Source: Streptomyces huasconensis (GTDB lineage: Bacteria > Actinomycetota > Actinomycetes > Streptomycetales > Streptomycetaceae). Taken from it: a DNA stretch of 33,111 bases. The stretch spans positions 1 to 33,111 of the forward strand of contig RBWT01000090.1 in NCBI GenBank assembly GCA_004010275.1, given 5' to 3'. The notes under the pieces were generated by a model, which saw only the letters and a list, made by a program, of their open reading frames with translations, made no database searches and was not told the DNA's origin. The position numbers and the translations under genes were made by a program. Positions within the stretch are counted from its first letter, which is position 1, and the number at the start of each line of letters is the position of its first letter. This document shows positions 8,804 to 16,400 of this stretch, piece after piece.

Positions 8804-9718
8804 ATGGACATCTGGCAGCCCGCAGCGGGCGAGACCCTTCTCAGCCGCACACTGGTCACTTTCGCCACCGGCGCGGCTACACCTGTTCGGGGCATGCGCT
8901 GGTTCCGCGACACCGAGCGCAATGACATCCAGAACGAGTTGACGGGATGGCCTGAAGGGCCCGTGTACAGACCTCATTCGACCGGTGGTTCGCTGGCACG
9001 CAAGGTGGGCAAGGGCGGGGCCATCGCTCTGGGCGTTGCCATCATGGCTGCCCTCAGCGCTGCTGGGGGCAACGTGAGCGGCACGTCCACCGCAGACACG
9101 GGCAAGGACACTCCGGACGACCCAGCCGACGAGGTCAAGGACTTCCCCGTCCTCTGGGCAGCACCGGGCACCATTGCCCGCACCCTGCCCTGGCAGTTGG
9201 ATCCCGGCCGTTCCTCCGAGAAGCGCTACCGCACCCACGCGATCGTCACCGATCGTCGACTGGTCATCGTGGGGTTTCCGTACTCCAAGCGGAACGACGC
9301 GCTCATCGAGGACGAGGTTCTCTGGGAAATCCCTCGCTCCCGGATCAGTCTGGTTGAGCCGAAACGCTTCAAGGACGGCAACGACGTCAAAGTTCTCTTC
9401 AGTGATGACTCATGGTGCAGGCTGCGCGCCATCACGAGCGAGAAATTCACCCGGTACCTGCTCCACCCTCCCAACCTGGTCCCATGGCCGGCTCTCACCC
9501 CGGCGCAGCGGGACACCGTCGAACAATTCGTCACGACGTCTGGCGGACCGAATCCCGGGACCCCTTTCGTCAGCCGACGCCCCTGTGGCCACTACCGGGT
9601 CGAACTCTTGGCGCCCGATCAGGTGGATTCCTTTTTCGGCCTCTCCGAGAGGAGCCTTCTCATGGACGCCGACGGCAACAAAGCGGCGCTCGCGGAGTAC
9701 CACTCCGACGACTTCTAG
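8804..9718 (+). CDS. one-TM protein with PH-like region, cassette A
   Basis: A 304-aa protein. I chose ATG 8804 because the paralogous remnant downstream begins with matching residues (QP..GETLLSR..VTFAT); in-frame sequence upstream is not protein-like. The N-terminus (1-40) contains GMRWFR, then a short linker and one hydrophobic segment (GGAIALGVAIMAALSAAGG). Residues 110-210 look like a bacterial PH-type beta domain (YRTHAIVTDRRLVIVGFP, then DEVLWEIPRSRISLVEPKRF). The last 75 residues (LTPAQRDTVEQFV to AEYHSDDF) form a second unit, with PCGHYRVELLAP. Function unknown; it likely sits at the inner membrane with the cassette. Confidence 0.78.
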   Translation: MDIWQPAAGETLLSRTLVTFATGAATPVRGMRWFRDTERNDIQNELTGWPEGPVYRPHSTGGSLARKVGKGGAIALGVAIMAALSAAGGNVSGTSTADTGKDTPDDPADEVKDFPVLWAAPGTIARTLPWQLDPGRSSEKRYRTHAIVTDRRLVIVGFPYSKRNDALIEDEVLWEIPRSRISLVEPKRFKDGNDVKVLFSDDSWCRLRAITSEKFTRYLLHPPNLVPWPALTPAQRDTVEQFVTTSGGPNPGTPFVSRRPCGHYRVELLAPDQVDSFFGLSERSLLMDADGNKAALAEYHSDDF

Positions 9719-9746
9719 ACCAGAAAGGAAGACGCCGCATACGCGC

Positions 9747-10086
9747 ATGACGATCCGGCAACCTGAACCAGGCGAGACGCTCCTTTCCCGCAACCATGTC
9801 ACCTTTGCCACAAGTGAAGCCATGCCTGTCTCCGGCATGCGCTGGTTTCGCTCTGGATTCCCTGACGCAGGCGCAACGGCGAGCCGTCGACGACTTCGTC
9901 ACCACCACTGACGCGGCGGATCTCGCAGAACCCGTCGTCACCCGCCTGCCGTGCGGGCACTACCGAGTCGAAGCTCTGGCACCGAGCGAGCTCGACGCAC
10001 TCATCGGCGCCGGCAGTCGCGAGCTGCACATGAACGCCGACGGCACTGAGTGGGCGTACGCCGACTACCACCTCGAAGACTTCTGA
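9747..10086 (+). pseudogene. internally deleted, frameshifted copy of the preceding gene
   Basis: This stretch holds only the two ends of a paralogue of the 304-aa gene just upstream. From ATG 9747 one frame reads 35 residues matching the start of that protein (MTIRQPEPGETLLSRNHVTF then GMRWFR). Immediately after TGGTTTCGC the sequence jumps to the equivalent of residue about 228 in a different frame (LTQAQRRAVDDFV, LPCGHYRVEALAP, ending ADYHLEDF). About 190 codons, including the membrane segment and PH-like part, are missing. A 96-aa open frame from ATG 9796 could still express the C-terminal piece, so that product is not excluded. Confidence 0.8.
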
Positions 10087-10123
10087 CCCCGCCTCCACAC
10101 CACCCCAGGACACTCCCGCCACC

Positions 10124-10837
10124 ATGACAACCCCGACCAGCCTTCCCCCCACACCGCCCGACCAGCTCGACCCCCCACCCCTCTGGTTCAACGTCCCCGA
10201 TGGCTTCTACGCCCTCCCTCTCGCCGTCACACAGGAGGAGCGCACCGAGCGCGCACAAGAGTTCGTACGCGGCCTCTACTCGCGCGGAGACAAACGCATT
10301 TGGGAACCCGCCGCCCCGTACTACGCCGGGCTGGCCGAGTTGATGGCGGAGTCCGGAGTTTCCTACGCCGCGATGGGGCTCTTCTCCACGGCGGAAGAAG
10401 GGGAGACAGGGGGAGGGGAGGCGGCAGAAGGCATCGACGGTGTCGCCCAGTGCGCGTTCACCGTCTCAGCCGTCCCGACCGACCAGGCATCCGGCGACAC
10501 CGAAACCGTCGCCCAGGGGATTCTGACCGTCCTCTCCAGTACCCCGCACAACGACGCCCGCTGGCTGGACCTGCCGTGCGGCCCCGCGGTCTCCTGCGTC
10601 ACCCTCACCGAGTACAAGCTGAACCCGGAGATCACGGCGACCGGCGAGGCGACGGAACTCCTCACCGGGCAGATACAGGTCCACGTCCCGTTCCCGACGG
10701 GCCCGTTCACCGCCGTCTTCACGCTGCACACCGCGTCCACGGAGTACTGGACCGAGTTCTGCAACATCATGGCGGCGATCCTCCAGACGGTCTCCTTCAC
10801 CGAGCCGGCCGGGGACGTCGAACCGTCAGCGCCCTGA
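10124..10837 (+). CDS. soluble LPCGPA-motif protein, cassette A
   Basis: A 237-aa cytosolic protein without signal peptide, ATG 10124. It begins with a Pro-rich segment, then LWFNVPDGFYALPL, a helical region and a series of beta strands, with DLPCGPAVSCVTLTEY around residue 150 and a final helix-strand (FCNIMAAILQTVSF). It is homologous to the protein at 18346-19071 that closes cassette B (IWFAVPAGFTAMPL, ELPCGPASFSETIRT, LLHQIAENVSF). Its constant position at the end of both modules suggests a dedicated partner, for example an EspG-like chaperone or an immunity factor; this is inference. Its last 12 bases overlap the end of the convergent ATPase gene. Confidence 0.78.
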   Translation: MTTPTSLPPTPPDQLDPPPLWFNVPDGFYALPLAVTQEERTERAQEFVRGLYSRGDKRIWEPAAPYYAGLAELMAESGVSYAAMGLFSTAEEGETGGGEAAEGIDGVAQCAFTVSAVPTDQASGDTETVAQGILTVLSSTPHNDARWLDLPCGPAVSCVTLTEYKLNPEITATGEATELLTGQIQVHVPFPTGPFTAVFTLHTASTEYWTEFCNIMAAILQTVSFTEPAGDVEPSAP

Positions 10838-11254
10838 GGTCTCGGCCCACACCAGCTTCCCCGCGTGGGCCGTCCCCACGGTGTAGGCCCCCCAGCTGTC
10901 CGCGCAGGCCCGCACGAGATGCAGCCCCCGGCCGCCCTCCGCCGTGGCGGGCGACCGGTGGTCGGGGGTGCGGCCTGCCGCGAATCCGGAGGGAATCCGC
11001 GGGTCGGAGTCCCACACCGACACGCGGATTCCCTCCGGGGAGGTGGAACGGAGGCGGAGGGCGTAGGGGCCTGCGGTGTGGCAGTGGGCATTGCTGAGCA
11101 GCTCGCCCGCGAGCAGCTCCGCGGTGGGGACGAGCTCATCCAGGCTGTACGTCGTGAGGACCGCGCGGAGGGTGGCACGGGCGATGCGCGGGGCGCGGGG
11201 GTCGTGGGGAAGGTGGAGGGTGTAGGCCCAGGGTGGCGTTACGGTTGCGTCCAC
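10826..11254 (-). CDS. RsbW/AbaA-type ATP-binding regulatory protein
   Basis: A 142-aa GHKL-type ATPase of the RsbW anti-sigma kinase family. I favour GTG 11254 (GGAG six bases upstream); a longer form from GTG 11344 adds 30 residues that do not look folded. The N-box is present (AELLAGELLSNAHCHT, Glu51 and Asn55), as are VSVWDSDP (Asp82 or 84, binding adenine) and the G2 box GGRGLHLV. In Streptomyces such proteins often lie beside WhiJ-like XRE regulators and DUF397 proteins and act in developmental or antibiotic control (AbaA-like). It is divergent from the XRE gene at 11449, which fits. It could be a kinase of an anti-anti-sigma factor or have lost kinase activity. Confidence 0.87.
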   Translation of the reverse strand: MDATVTPPWAYTLHLPHDPRAPRIARATLRAVLTTYSLDELVPTAELLAGELLSNAHCHTAGPYALRLRSTSPEGIRVSVWDSDPRIPSGFAAGRTPDHRSPATAEGGRGLHLVRACADSWGAYTVGTAHAGKLVWAETSGR

Positions 11255-11358
11255 GGAAGTCTCCGTTCGGGAGGGCAAGTTGAGTCCCGGTGACCAGGTC
11301 GCTCCGTCGAGCGGGGTACTTCCGGGCGGGGTGGCCTGAGTCACACATTAGGACTGCC

Positions 11359-11378
11359 GCAAAGTTTCTTTGCAGAAA
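11359..11378. promoter_or_regulatory. overlapping inverted repeats, candidate WhiJ-type operator
   Basis: In the space between the divergent ATPase and XRE genes lie two overlapping inverted repeats: GCAAAG-ttt-CTTTGC (11359-11373) and TTTCT-ttgc-AGAAA (11365-11378). The tract is strikingly AT-rich for this genome. The position, about 75-90 bases before the regulator start and between both promoters, is where an autoregulatory XRE protein would bind. No assay or motif match supports it. Confidence 0.45.
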
Positions 11379-11448
11379 TTCGAGAAAAGTCAGGCCGTTT
11401 CCCTCGTGTGAGTGATGGGTCCAAGGGAGCCGTGAAGGGAGGAGTTGC

Positions 11449-12300
11449 ATGGCAGCGAGGCCAATGCCAACGGCCCGCCGAATCCGTGTCGCGACTGAGC
11501 TGCGCAAACTCCGTGAGCGCGCGGGGATGACCTCTACGGAGGCGGCGCAGCAACTGGGTACGAGCTCGGGGCAGCTCAGCAACGTCGAGTCAGCCCGGTT
11601 TGGGGTGAGCCCCGATCGGGTTCGTGCCATGGCTCGTCTGTACGCCTGCCCCGACCAGGCCTACATCGACGCCCTGGTCGACATGGCGACGGACAAGACT
11701 CGGGGCTGGTGGGAGACGTACCGCGAGGTACTGCCTTCGGGGCTGCTCGATCTGGCTGAGCTGGAGCACCATGCCTCCGCCGTGCGCACCGCGTATACGA
11801 GCCACATCCCTGGGCTGCTTCAGACCGCGGCTCACGCCCGCGAGATCTTCCGTCACGTCATCCCGGCGCCCACACCTCCCGAGGTCGAGCACCGCGTCTC
11901 GCACCGCATCAAGCGGCAGGACGTCATCTACCGGGCGAACCCTCTCCCGTACCGGACCGTCGTCCACGAAGCAGCCCTGCACATGAAAGTCGGGGGTCGC
12001 GACGTAGCACGCGCCCAACTCCAACATCTGCTCGACATGAGCGAACGCGACCACATCACGATCCGAGTGCTCCCGTTCGACGTCGGGGCGTTCCCCGGAT
12101 CGGGGCAGTCGATCAACTACATGCATGGCGTGGTGCCGTTGCTCGACACGGCTCAGCTGGACCAGTTCCACGGCCCCGTACTGCTGGACTCCGAGGCCCA
12201 CCTCGGGAAGTACCGCCAGCTGCTCGACGTTGTGGAGGACACCGCCCTCAACCCGGCGAAGTCACGGGATCTGATCCACAGCATCGCCCAAGACCTGTGA
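11449..12300 (+). CDS. XRE-DUF5753 transcriptional regulator, WhiJ-like
   Basis: A 283-aa DNA-binding protein, ATG 11449 with GGAGGAG five bases upstream. Residues 15-75 form a Cro/C1 helix-turn-helix (RIRVATELRKLRERAGMTST through GQLSNVESARFGVSPDRV). The rest is a DUF5753 domain, recognisable by WWETYREVLPSGLLDLAELE, YTSHIPGLLQT, RIKRQDVIYR, the VVHEAALH strand and ITIRVLPFDVGAFPG. This matches WhiJ-type regulators of Streptomyces, which act with a DUF397 protein encoded next door. Here the DUF397 gene starts right after the stop. It probably represses nearby and other genes until a partner releases it; targets are unknown. Confidence 0.93.
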   Translation: MAARPMPTARRIRVATELRKLRERAGMTSTEAAQQLGTSSGQLSNVESARFGVSPDRVRAMARLYACPDQAYIDALVDMATDKTRGWWETYREVLPSGLLDLAELEHHASAVRTAYTSHIPGLLQTAAHAREIFRHVIPAPTPPEVEHRVSHRIKRQDVIYRANPLPYRTVVHEAALHMKVGGRDVARAQLQHLLDMSERDHITIRVLPFDVGAFPGSGQSINYMHGVVPLLDTAQLDQFHGPVLLDSEAHLGKYRQLLDVVEDTALNPAKSRDLIHSIAQDL

Positions 12301-12311
12301 AGGGAACCCAC

Positions 12312-12497
12312 ATGCTGACGCTCGATTGGCAGACCTCCTCCTACTGCCAGGAAGGCGACGCCTGTGTGAACGTCGCCGCCGACCCCACCGGCAAGGTCAG
12401 ACTCACCGAAAGCAGCGACCCCACCGGAGCGATACTCACCGCCACCCCCGACGCCTTCGCCGCACTCATCCGCGACACCAAGCGCGCCGCAGGCTAA
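12312..12497 (+). CDS. DUF397 small regulatory partner
   Basis: A 61-aa protein of the DUF397 family. ATG 12312 is chosen for the AAGGGA site six bases upstream; an in-frame GTG at 12297 overlaps the stop of the XRE gene and is also possible. It shows the usual pattern: LDWQTSSYCQEGDACVNVA, then KVRLTESSDPTGAILTATPD AFAALIRDTK without gaps beyond one residue. These small proteins partner with the adjacent WhiJ-like regulator and modulate its DNA binding. Confidence 0.92.
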   Translation: MLTLDWQTSSYCQEGDACVNVAADPTGKVRLTESSDPTGAILTATPDAFAALIRDTKRAAG

Positions 12498-12539
12498 CCG
12501 GCCTGAGGGCCCCGCGCCCCCGCCCCAGAGAAGCGGACC

Positions 12540-12800
12540 ATGACCGAGACCCCCCGCCCCGAAATCCCCGCCGACCTCGTCTGGAACCGCGCCGCCCCGG
12601 AGAACGAGCAGGGCCCCGGCCCTTGGATCGAGATCGCCTACGGCAAGGACGAGGCCGTTCACCTCCGGGAGACCAGCGACCCGGAGAACATCGTCACGAC
12701 CACCCGGGAGAAGTGGGACGCCTTCGTACTCGGCGTACAGGCAGGCGAGTTCGACCACTTCGTAGAAGGCCACTACGTAGACGGCATCGGCAAGGGCTGA
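12540..12800 (+). CDS. second, divergent DUF397-type protein
   Basis: An 86-aa protein, ATG 12540 with GAGAAG upstream, 43 bases after the DUF397 gene. It keeps the DUF397 outline: WNRAAPENEQ, a central WIEIAYGKDEAVHLRETSDP and WDAFVLGVQAGEFDHFV, and lacks the Cys pair seen in the neighbour. It is longer and more acidic than typical members. Tandem DUF397 genes next to one XRE regulator are common and may give the regulator alternative partners. The family call is by pattern and weaker than for the neighbour. Confidence 0.78.
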   Translation: MTETPRPEIPADLVWNRAAPENEQGPGPWIEIAYGKDEAVHLRETSDPENIVTTTREKWDAFVLGVQAGEFDHFVEGHYVDGIGKG

Positions 12801-12878
12801 CGTCCCCGCTGCCGTCGCCGGAGCGAACCCGGCGGCCGGGCCGGGCCCACGGAACGGCCACCGGCCTGTCCGGGAAGA

Positions 12879-12914
12879 CCTGTCCGGGACAGCGTTGACC
12901 TCGTCCCGGACAGG
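12879..12914. repeat. inverted repeat of TGTCCGGGA units between convergent genes
   Basis: CCTGTCCGGGAC (12879-12890) and GTCCCGGACAGG (12903-12914) are exact reverse complements separated by 12 bases. A further partial copy CCTGTCCGGGA lies at 12865-12875, and CTGTCCGGGACAG (12880-12892) is itself a palindrome. It lies downstream of both the DUF397-type gene and the convergent gene at 13026-14000, so it could be a terminator stem or a protein-binding site. There is no T-run. Confidence 0.6.
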
Positions 12915-12960
12915 ATTTCCGTTGCCCGGTGCCCCCGTCCGCTGCCAGTCTCGGTGCGAG

Positions 12961-12997
12961 CCCGGCGAGGGGTCGTTTCGGGGGGACCCTCGCCGGG
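12961..12997 (-). terminator. GC-rich stem-loop, possible terminator
   Basis: CCCGGCGAGGG (12961-12971) pairs exactly with CCCTCGCCGGG (12987-12997) around a 15-base loop, with GTC/GAC extending the stem after a one-base bulge. It lies 29 bases past the stop of the minus-strand gene at 13026-14000, the right place for its terminator. There is no U-tract, which is common in Streptomyces. Confidence 0.6.
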
Positions 12998-13025
12998 CCG
13001 GTGGGGTCACGGCCGCGTGCCGCGT

Positions 13026-14000
13026 TCAGCCCCGGGCGCCGCGCCGGATGAGGAACCGCTGTGTGTCGGCGCCCCCGCACCGGGCGAGTACTGCCTCCAC
13101 CCCCGCGACCGCCGAGCCGTTCACGCCCACGCACCGCCCGTCCGCGAGGCGCAGCACATACGCGTCGCCCCGCCGCTCCACCCGCAGCCGCGCCGCCGCC
13201 CCGCAGTCGTTCCAGGGCTCCAGGAAGCCCTTCGCGGTGCCCTTCGTCGGGGCGGCGAGGCAGCCCCGGCCCTGCTCCGGGTGCGCCCAGCGGACGCGGT
13301 ACACACCGCCGCCGAGCGGCTCCAGCTCGGTCGTCGGCGGCACCGCCTCCCCGCACGGCCGGAACACCGCGATATGGCTCCCGTACCGCCCCTCCCTGTC
13401 CCGTCCGTCGGTGAGGCAGAGCCCGGTCGCCCGCAGCGGCTGCACGCGTACGACGCCGGACGGGACGCCCGCCGCCTTCGCGGAGTCGGACGGCGAGGGG
13501 TCGGGCGGTTCGTCGGAGCCGTTCAGCGCGGAGGCGCCCACCGCTGCGAGAGCCACGACCGCGATCACCCCGGCGGCGAGGGTGAGCACCCGCGACCGCG
13601 GCCGCCTCCGGGCGACGGCGGCAGCGGCAGCGGCGGGTACGGGGCCAGAGCCGGCCACGGCCACCAGAGCAGAAGGAGTAGGAGCAGAAACGGAAGCAGG
13701 AGCCGGCGGTGGTGGCACCTCGCCCGACGCGATACGGTCCCGCGCCGCGAGCCACGCCCCGACCCGCTCCTTCCCCTCGCACGCGCGTACCAACGCCTCG
13801 ATCAGTTCCGCCTTCGGCAGCGCCGCGCGGGACAGCGCCCCGGCGACCGTACTCCGGGGCAGCAGGTCCCCGCGCTCCGCGGCGCGCAGCTCCAACTGGC
13901 GGTACGTGAGGCCCGACACCTCCTTCACCTGCCGCAGCAGCGCGACGAACTCGGCCGGCGTACGCGCCTGCTCGGGTGCCGCACCGCCTTGGTGGTCCAT
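13026..14000 (-). CDS. membrane-anchored helical regulator with Cys-rich C-terminal domain
   Basis: A 324-aa protein; ATG 14000 is chosen because the codons upstream are not protein-like and an AGGGGA site lies nearby. Residues 10-95 are an XRE-like helical domain (FVALLRQVKEVSGLTYRQLE, RSTVAGALSRAALP, ELIEALVRAC). A Pro/Ala linker follows and then one membrane segment (VLTLAAGVIAVVALAAVGAS). The outer part (about 215-324) holds paired-looking Cys (ATGLCLTDG, FRPCGEA, RGCLAAP, NDCGAAA, GRCVGV, ARCGGAD) and repeats resembling a ricin-B-like beta-trefoil. Streptomyces carry many such fusions, apparently surface sensors with an intracellular HTH-like domain. Ligand and DNA target are unknown. 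Confidence 0.8.
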   Translation of the reverse strand: MDHQGGAAPEQARTPAEFVALLRQVKEVSGLTYRQLELRAAERGDLLPRSTVAGALSRAALPKAELIEALVRACEGKERVGAWLAARDRIASGEVPPPPAPASVSAPTPSALVAVAGSGPVPAAAAAAVARRRPRSRVLTLAAGVIAVVALAAVGASALNGSDEPPDPSPSDSAKAAGVPSGVVRVQPLRATGLCLTDGRDREGRYGSHIAVFRPCGEAVPPTTELEPLGGGVYRVRWAHPEQGRGCLAAPTKGTAKGFLEPWNDCGAAARLRVERRGDAYVLRLADGRCVGVNGSAVAGVEAVLARCGGADTQRFLIRRGARG

Positions 14001-14208
14001 GGTCGACCGTCCCCTTCCGCCCCCGCGCGACCACCGGCGATCGCGCCACCGTCCGGGACGGGCCCCCGCCCCGGGAACCCGCCCCGGGAAGAGATCGTCG
14101 CCGCCGCCCGGCAGCGCCACAAGAGCGCATCCCGTCAGTTGCCGCTGTCCAGAGCCGCAGTCGCCGCCGTCCCGAGCCACCGCAGCCCGAAGTTGCTACC
14201 GTCCGGCC

Positions 14209-14883
14209 ATGTCTGACACCTCGGAACCGCTGACCGAACACACCGCCCCCGTCACCGCCGACGACGTCACCCGCGCCGTCCGCCTCGCCGTCGCCACCCT
14301 GCGCGGGGCACCGGACGACGCCGACTGGGGCGCCAAGGCGGGCGGGCTGGAGTGGGACTGCTGGGAGACGGGTGAACACCTGGCGGACGACCTCTTCGCC
14401 TACGCCGCCCAACTCGGCCCGGAACACCCCCCGCTGGACCGTGAGGTCCCCTTCCACTGGGTCCGCCGCACGCCCGGCGGCCCTGCCAACGTCACCCTCG
14501 CCGACCCCGCGGCCGGCCCCACGGGACTGCTCCAGGTCGTGGAGGCGTGCGGCGCGCTGCTGACCGCCATGGTCGCCACCACCCCGCCGACCGTCCGCGC
14601 CCACCACGGCTTCGGCGCCTCGGACCCCGAGGGCTTCGCCGCCATGGGAGTCGTGGAGACCCTCGTCCACACGTACGACATCGCGAACGGACTCGGCATC
14701 GGCGACACGTGGGACCCGCCCGCCGCCCTCTGCGCCCGCGTCCTGCACCGCCTCTTCCCCGACGCCCCGACGGACACGCCCCCCTGGCCCACGCTCCTGT
14801 GGGCGACCGGCCGCGGCGAACTCCCCGGCCGCGCACGCCTGACCACGTGGCGCTGGTACGGGGCACCGCGCGCCGAACGTTGA
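14209..14883 (+). CDS. mycothiol-dependent maleylpyruvate isomerase-type (DinB-fold) protein
   Basis: A 224-aa cytosolic protein, ATG 14209. The sequence fits the MDMPI/DinB four-helix fold: an N-terminal helix with TADDVTRAVRLAVATLRG, LEWDCWETGEHLADDLFAYA (the typical Trp-x-x-x-x-x-x-His-x-x-x-D element), a long helix, and VVETLVHTYDIANGLGI with the second His. The conserved His/Glu residues would bind a metal and a thiol cofactor. Family members are mycothiol-S-transferases or uncharacterised. Divergent from the gene at 13026-14000 with 208 bases between. The substrate cannot be inferred. Confidence 0.82.
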   Translation: MSDTSEPLTEHTAPVTADDVTRAVRLAVATLRGAPDDADWGAKAGGLEWDCWETGEHLADDLFAYAAQLGPEHPPLDREVPFHWVRRTPGGPANVTLADPAAGPTGLLQVVEACGALLTAMVATTPPTVRAHHGFGASDPEGFAAMGVVETLVHTYDIANGLGIGDTWDPPAALCARVLHRLFPDAPTDTPPWPTLLWATGRGELPGRARLTTWRWYGAPRAER

Positions 14884-15140
14884 CCACCGGCCCGCCCGTC
14901 CACCCGACCAACCGACCGCCCGTCCTCCCGACCGCCCGTCCCAGGACGACGTTCCATAGAAGAGGCATAACCGCAGGTCAGACCCACTGAAAGCATTCCA
15001 GTGTCCCTGATGCCCCGGCGCTCCTTGCCCCCACCGGCCGGGGACGGTTTCGCTGAGGGCCAGGCCGGAACGACGGCCCCGTAACGACGTACGACACATA
15101 CGCCGTACCGGACGACACCACGGACCTCACGGGGGACCCC
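14884..15140. other. intergenic region with a short direct repeat
   Basis: These 257 bases contain no convincing gene. CCGACCGCCCGTCC occurs twice (14912-14925 and 14928-14941) just after the MDMPI-type gene. A less GC-rich stretch at 14950-15000 may hold the promoter of the lipoprotein that starts at 15141, but no clear consensus is visible. Confidence 0.5.
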
Positions 15141-15809
15141 ATGAAGCTCACGCACGCCTCGAAGACCCTGCTCGCCGGCCTCACGCTCCTCGGCGCGCTC
15201 TCGCTCACCGCGTGCAACGGCGACGACGGCGCGGACGCCTCCTCGTCGGCCGGCACGAAGCCGACGGCGGTCTCGGAGGGCGCCGGGTCGGACGGCGCAG
15301 GCTCGGACGGCGGAAGCGGAAGCGGCGGCAGCGGTGGAGGCACTACCGGGGGCACCGGAGCCGGCCAGAACGGCAAGGCAGGCACCTGCCGCAGCGACGA
15401 GTTGGAGGTGACCGCCCACGACAACAGCACCGACAAGACCGAGGGCATCGTCACCGTCGTCTTCAAGAACGGCGGCGGCCGCGACTGCACCATCAACGGC
15501 TACGCCGGCGTCAACCTGAAGTCGGCCACCGGCGACACGCTGCCCGTCGGCCGCAACGGCGAGCAGGCCCACTCCGCCGTCCTCAAGGACGGCGAGTCCG
15601 CCGCCTTCAACATCACGTTCCCGATCAACAACAGCGGCGGCTCCGGCGTACGTATCGCCAAGATCCTGGTGACCCCGCCGAACGAGACGAAGACCGTCAC
15701 CATCGCCTGGCCCGCCGGCTCCCTCCCGGTCGACAACCCGGACACCCCGTCCGGCACGAAGCTGTCCATCAGCCCGGTCGGCAAGGTCAGCGACTCCCCG
15801 GCGGGCTGA
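15141..15809 (+). CDS. DUF4232 lipoprotein
   Basis: A 222-aa lipoprotein, ATG 15141 behind GGGGGA. The signal sequence ends in a lipobox (LSLTACNGD). A Gly/Ser/Asp-rich linker of about 55 residues leads to a DUF4232 domain: TCRSDELEVTAHDNSTDKTE, VVFKNGGGRDCTINGYAGVN, a strand with AAFNITFPINNSG, and KTVTIAWPAGSLPV. The two Cys (TCRSD, RDCTI) are in the usual positions for a disulfide. These surface domains are abundant in Streptomyces; function is unknown. It precedes cassette B by 264 bases, with a hairpin in between, so it may be a separate unit. Confidence 0.9.
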   Translation: MKLTHASKTLLAGLTLLGALSLTACNGDDGADASSSAGTKPTAVSEGAGSDGAGSDGGSGSGGSGGGTTGGTGAGQNGKAGTCRSDELEVTAHDNSTDKTEGIVTVVFKNGGGRDCTINGYAGVNLKSATGDTLPVGRNGEQAHSAVLKDGESAAFNITFPINNSGGSGVRIAKILVTPPNETKTVTIAWPAGSLPVDNPDTPSGTKLSISPVGKVSDSPAG

Positions 15810-15834
15810 CCCGCCCCGCTCGCCCTCACCTCTA

Positions 15835-15873
15835 CGAGGCCGTCCCTGCGAGGCCGTCCCTACGAGACCGTCC
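15835..15873. repeat. 14-bp tandem repeat, about 2.8 copies
   Basis: CGAGGCCGTCCCT followed by G or A repeats at 15835-15848 and 15849-15862, then a shorter variant (CGAGACCGTCC) at 15863-15873. It is noncoding, directly after the DUF4232 gene and before cassette B. It may be a replication-slippage repeat; a regulatory role is not shown. Confidence 0.75.
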
Positions 15874-15881
15874 GCTGCGGC

Positions 15882-15897
15882 ACGACCCAGGGGTCGT
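15882..15897. promoter_or_regulatory. short inverted repeat upstream of cassette B
   Basis: ACGACCC-ag-GGGTCGT is a perfect 7-base inverted repeat with a 2-base centre, too tight a loop for a good terminator and more like an operator. It lies about 175 bases before the WXG100-like gene. A TACTCT hexamer at 15910-15915 could be a -10 element but has no obvious -35. Confidence 0.35.
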
Positions 15898-16073
15898 TCA
15901 GGAGCCCCCTACTCTGTACGGGCCCCGGCGCGGTCTGGCAGCCGGGGCCACGCTTGGCTTCTGCCGCTTCGCACGCACGAATCCCGCCGAAGTCCCGTCC
16001 CCCGCCTGCCACTGACGCCACAGTGGACATCGAGCCCGAGACGACAGGTGACCGACCGAAGGCGGGGACAGCA

Positions 16074-16400
16074 GTGGCCGAGAAGCTCAGAGTCGACGCG
16101 GTCGAACTCGAACAGTTCATGAAGTTGCTCGACGGGTCCGTCACGTCCTTGAAGGGGCTGCGCGGTGCCCTGGCCGACGCGACGGTCGGCGGACTGGGGA
16201 CGGACGAACTCGACAAGGCCTGTGAGGACTTCCAGGATGACTGGAAGTACGGCGCGGAGCAGATCGGTGAGCAGACGGAGGATCTCTCCAAAATCATCGA
16301 GCAGAACAAGAACGCCTTCATGGAAGTCGAAGAGGCGTTGACGAAAGCCATGAAAAAGTCCGGGAAGACCAAGGACGACACGGTGGAGATCCCGAAGTGA
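16074..16400 (+). CDS. small WXG100-like helical protein, cassette B
   Basis: A 108-aa protein from GTG 16074, chosen for GGGGA six bases upstream; the open frame extends further upstream, but those residues are Pro-rich and unlike the family. Two long charged helices flank the turn CEDFQDDWKYGAEQIGEQTE, which matches the cassette A protein (FADEWGYGVKQLGKHTQ). It has no signal peptide. It overlaps its 412-aa partner by four bases (GTGA), so translation is coupled. It probably forms a helical heterodimer with it, as type VII substrates do; this is inferred from size, fold pattern and arrangement. Confidence 0.8.
   Translation: MAEKLRVDAVELEQFMKLLDGSVTSLKGLRGALADATVGGLGTDELDKACEDFQDDWKYGAEQIGEQTEDLSKIIEQNKNAFMEVEEALTKAMKKSGKTKDDTVEIPK

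Noticed and set aside
12694..15099. An 801-residue minus-strand open frame
   Set aside because: Arg/Gly-rich composition and overlap with three well-supported genes on both strands.
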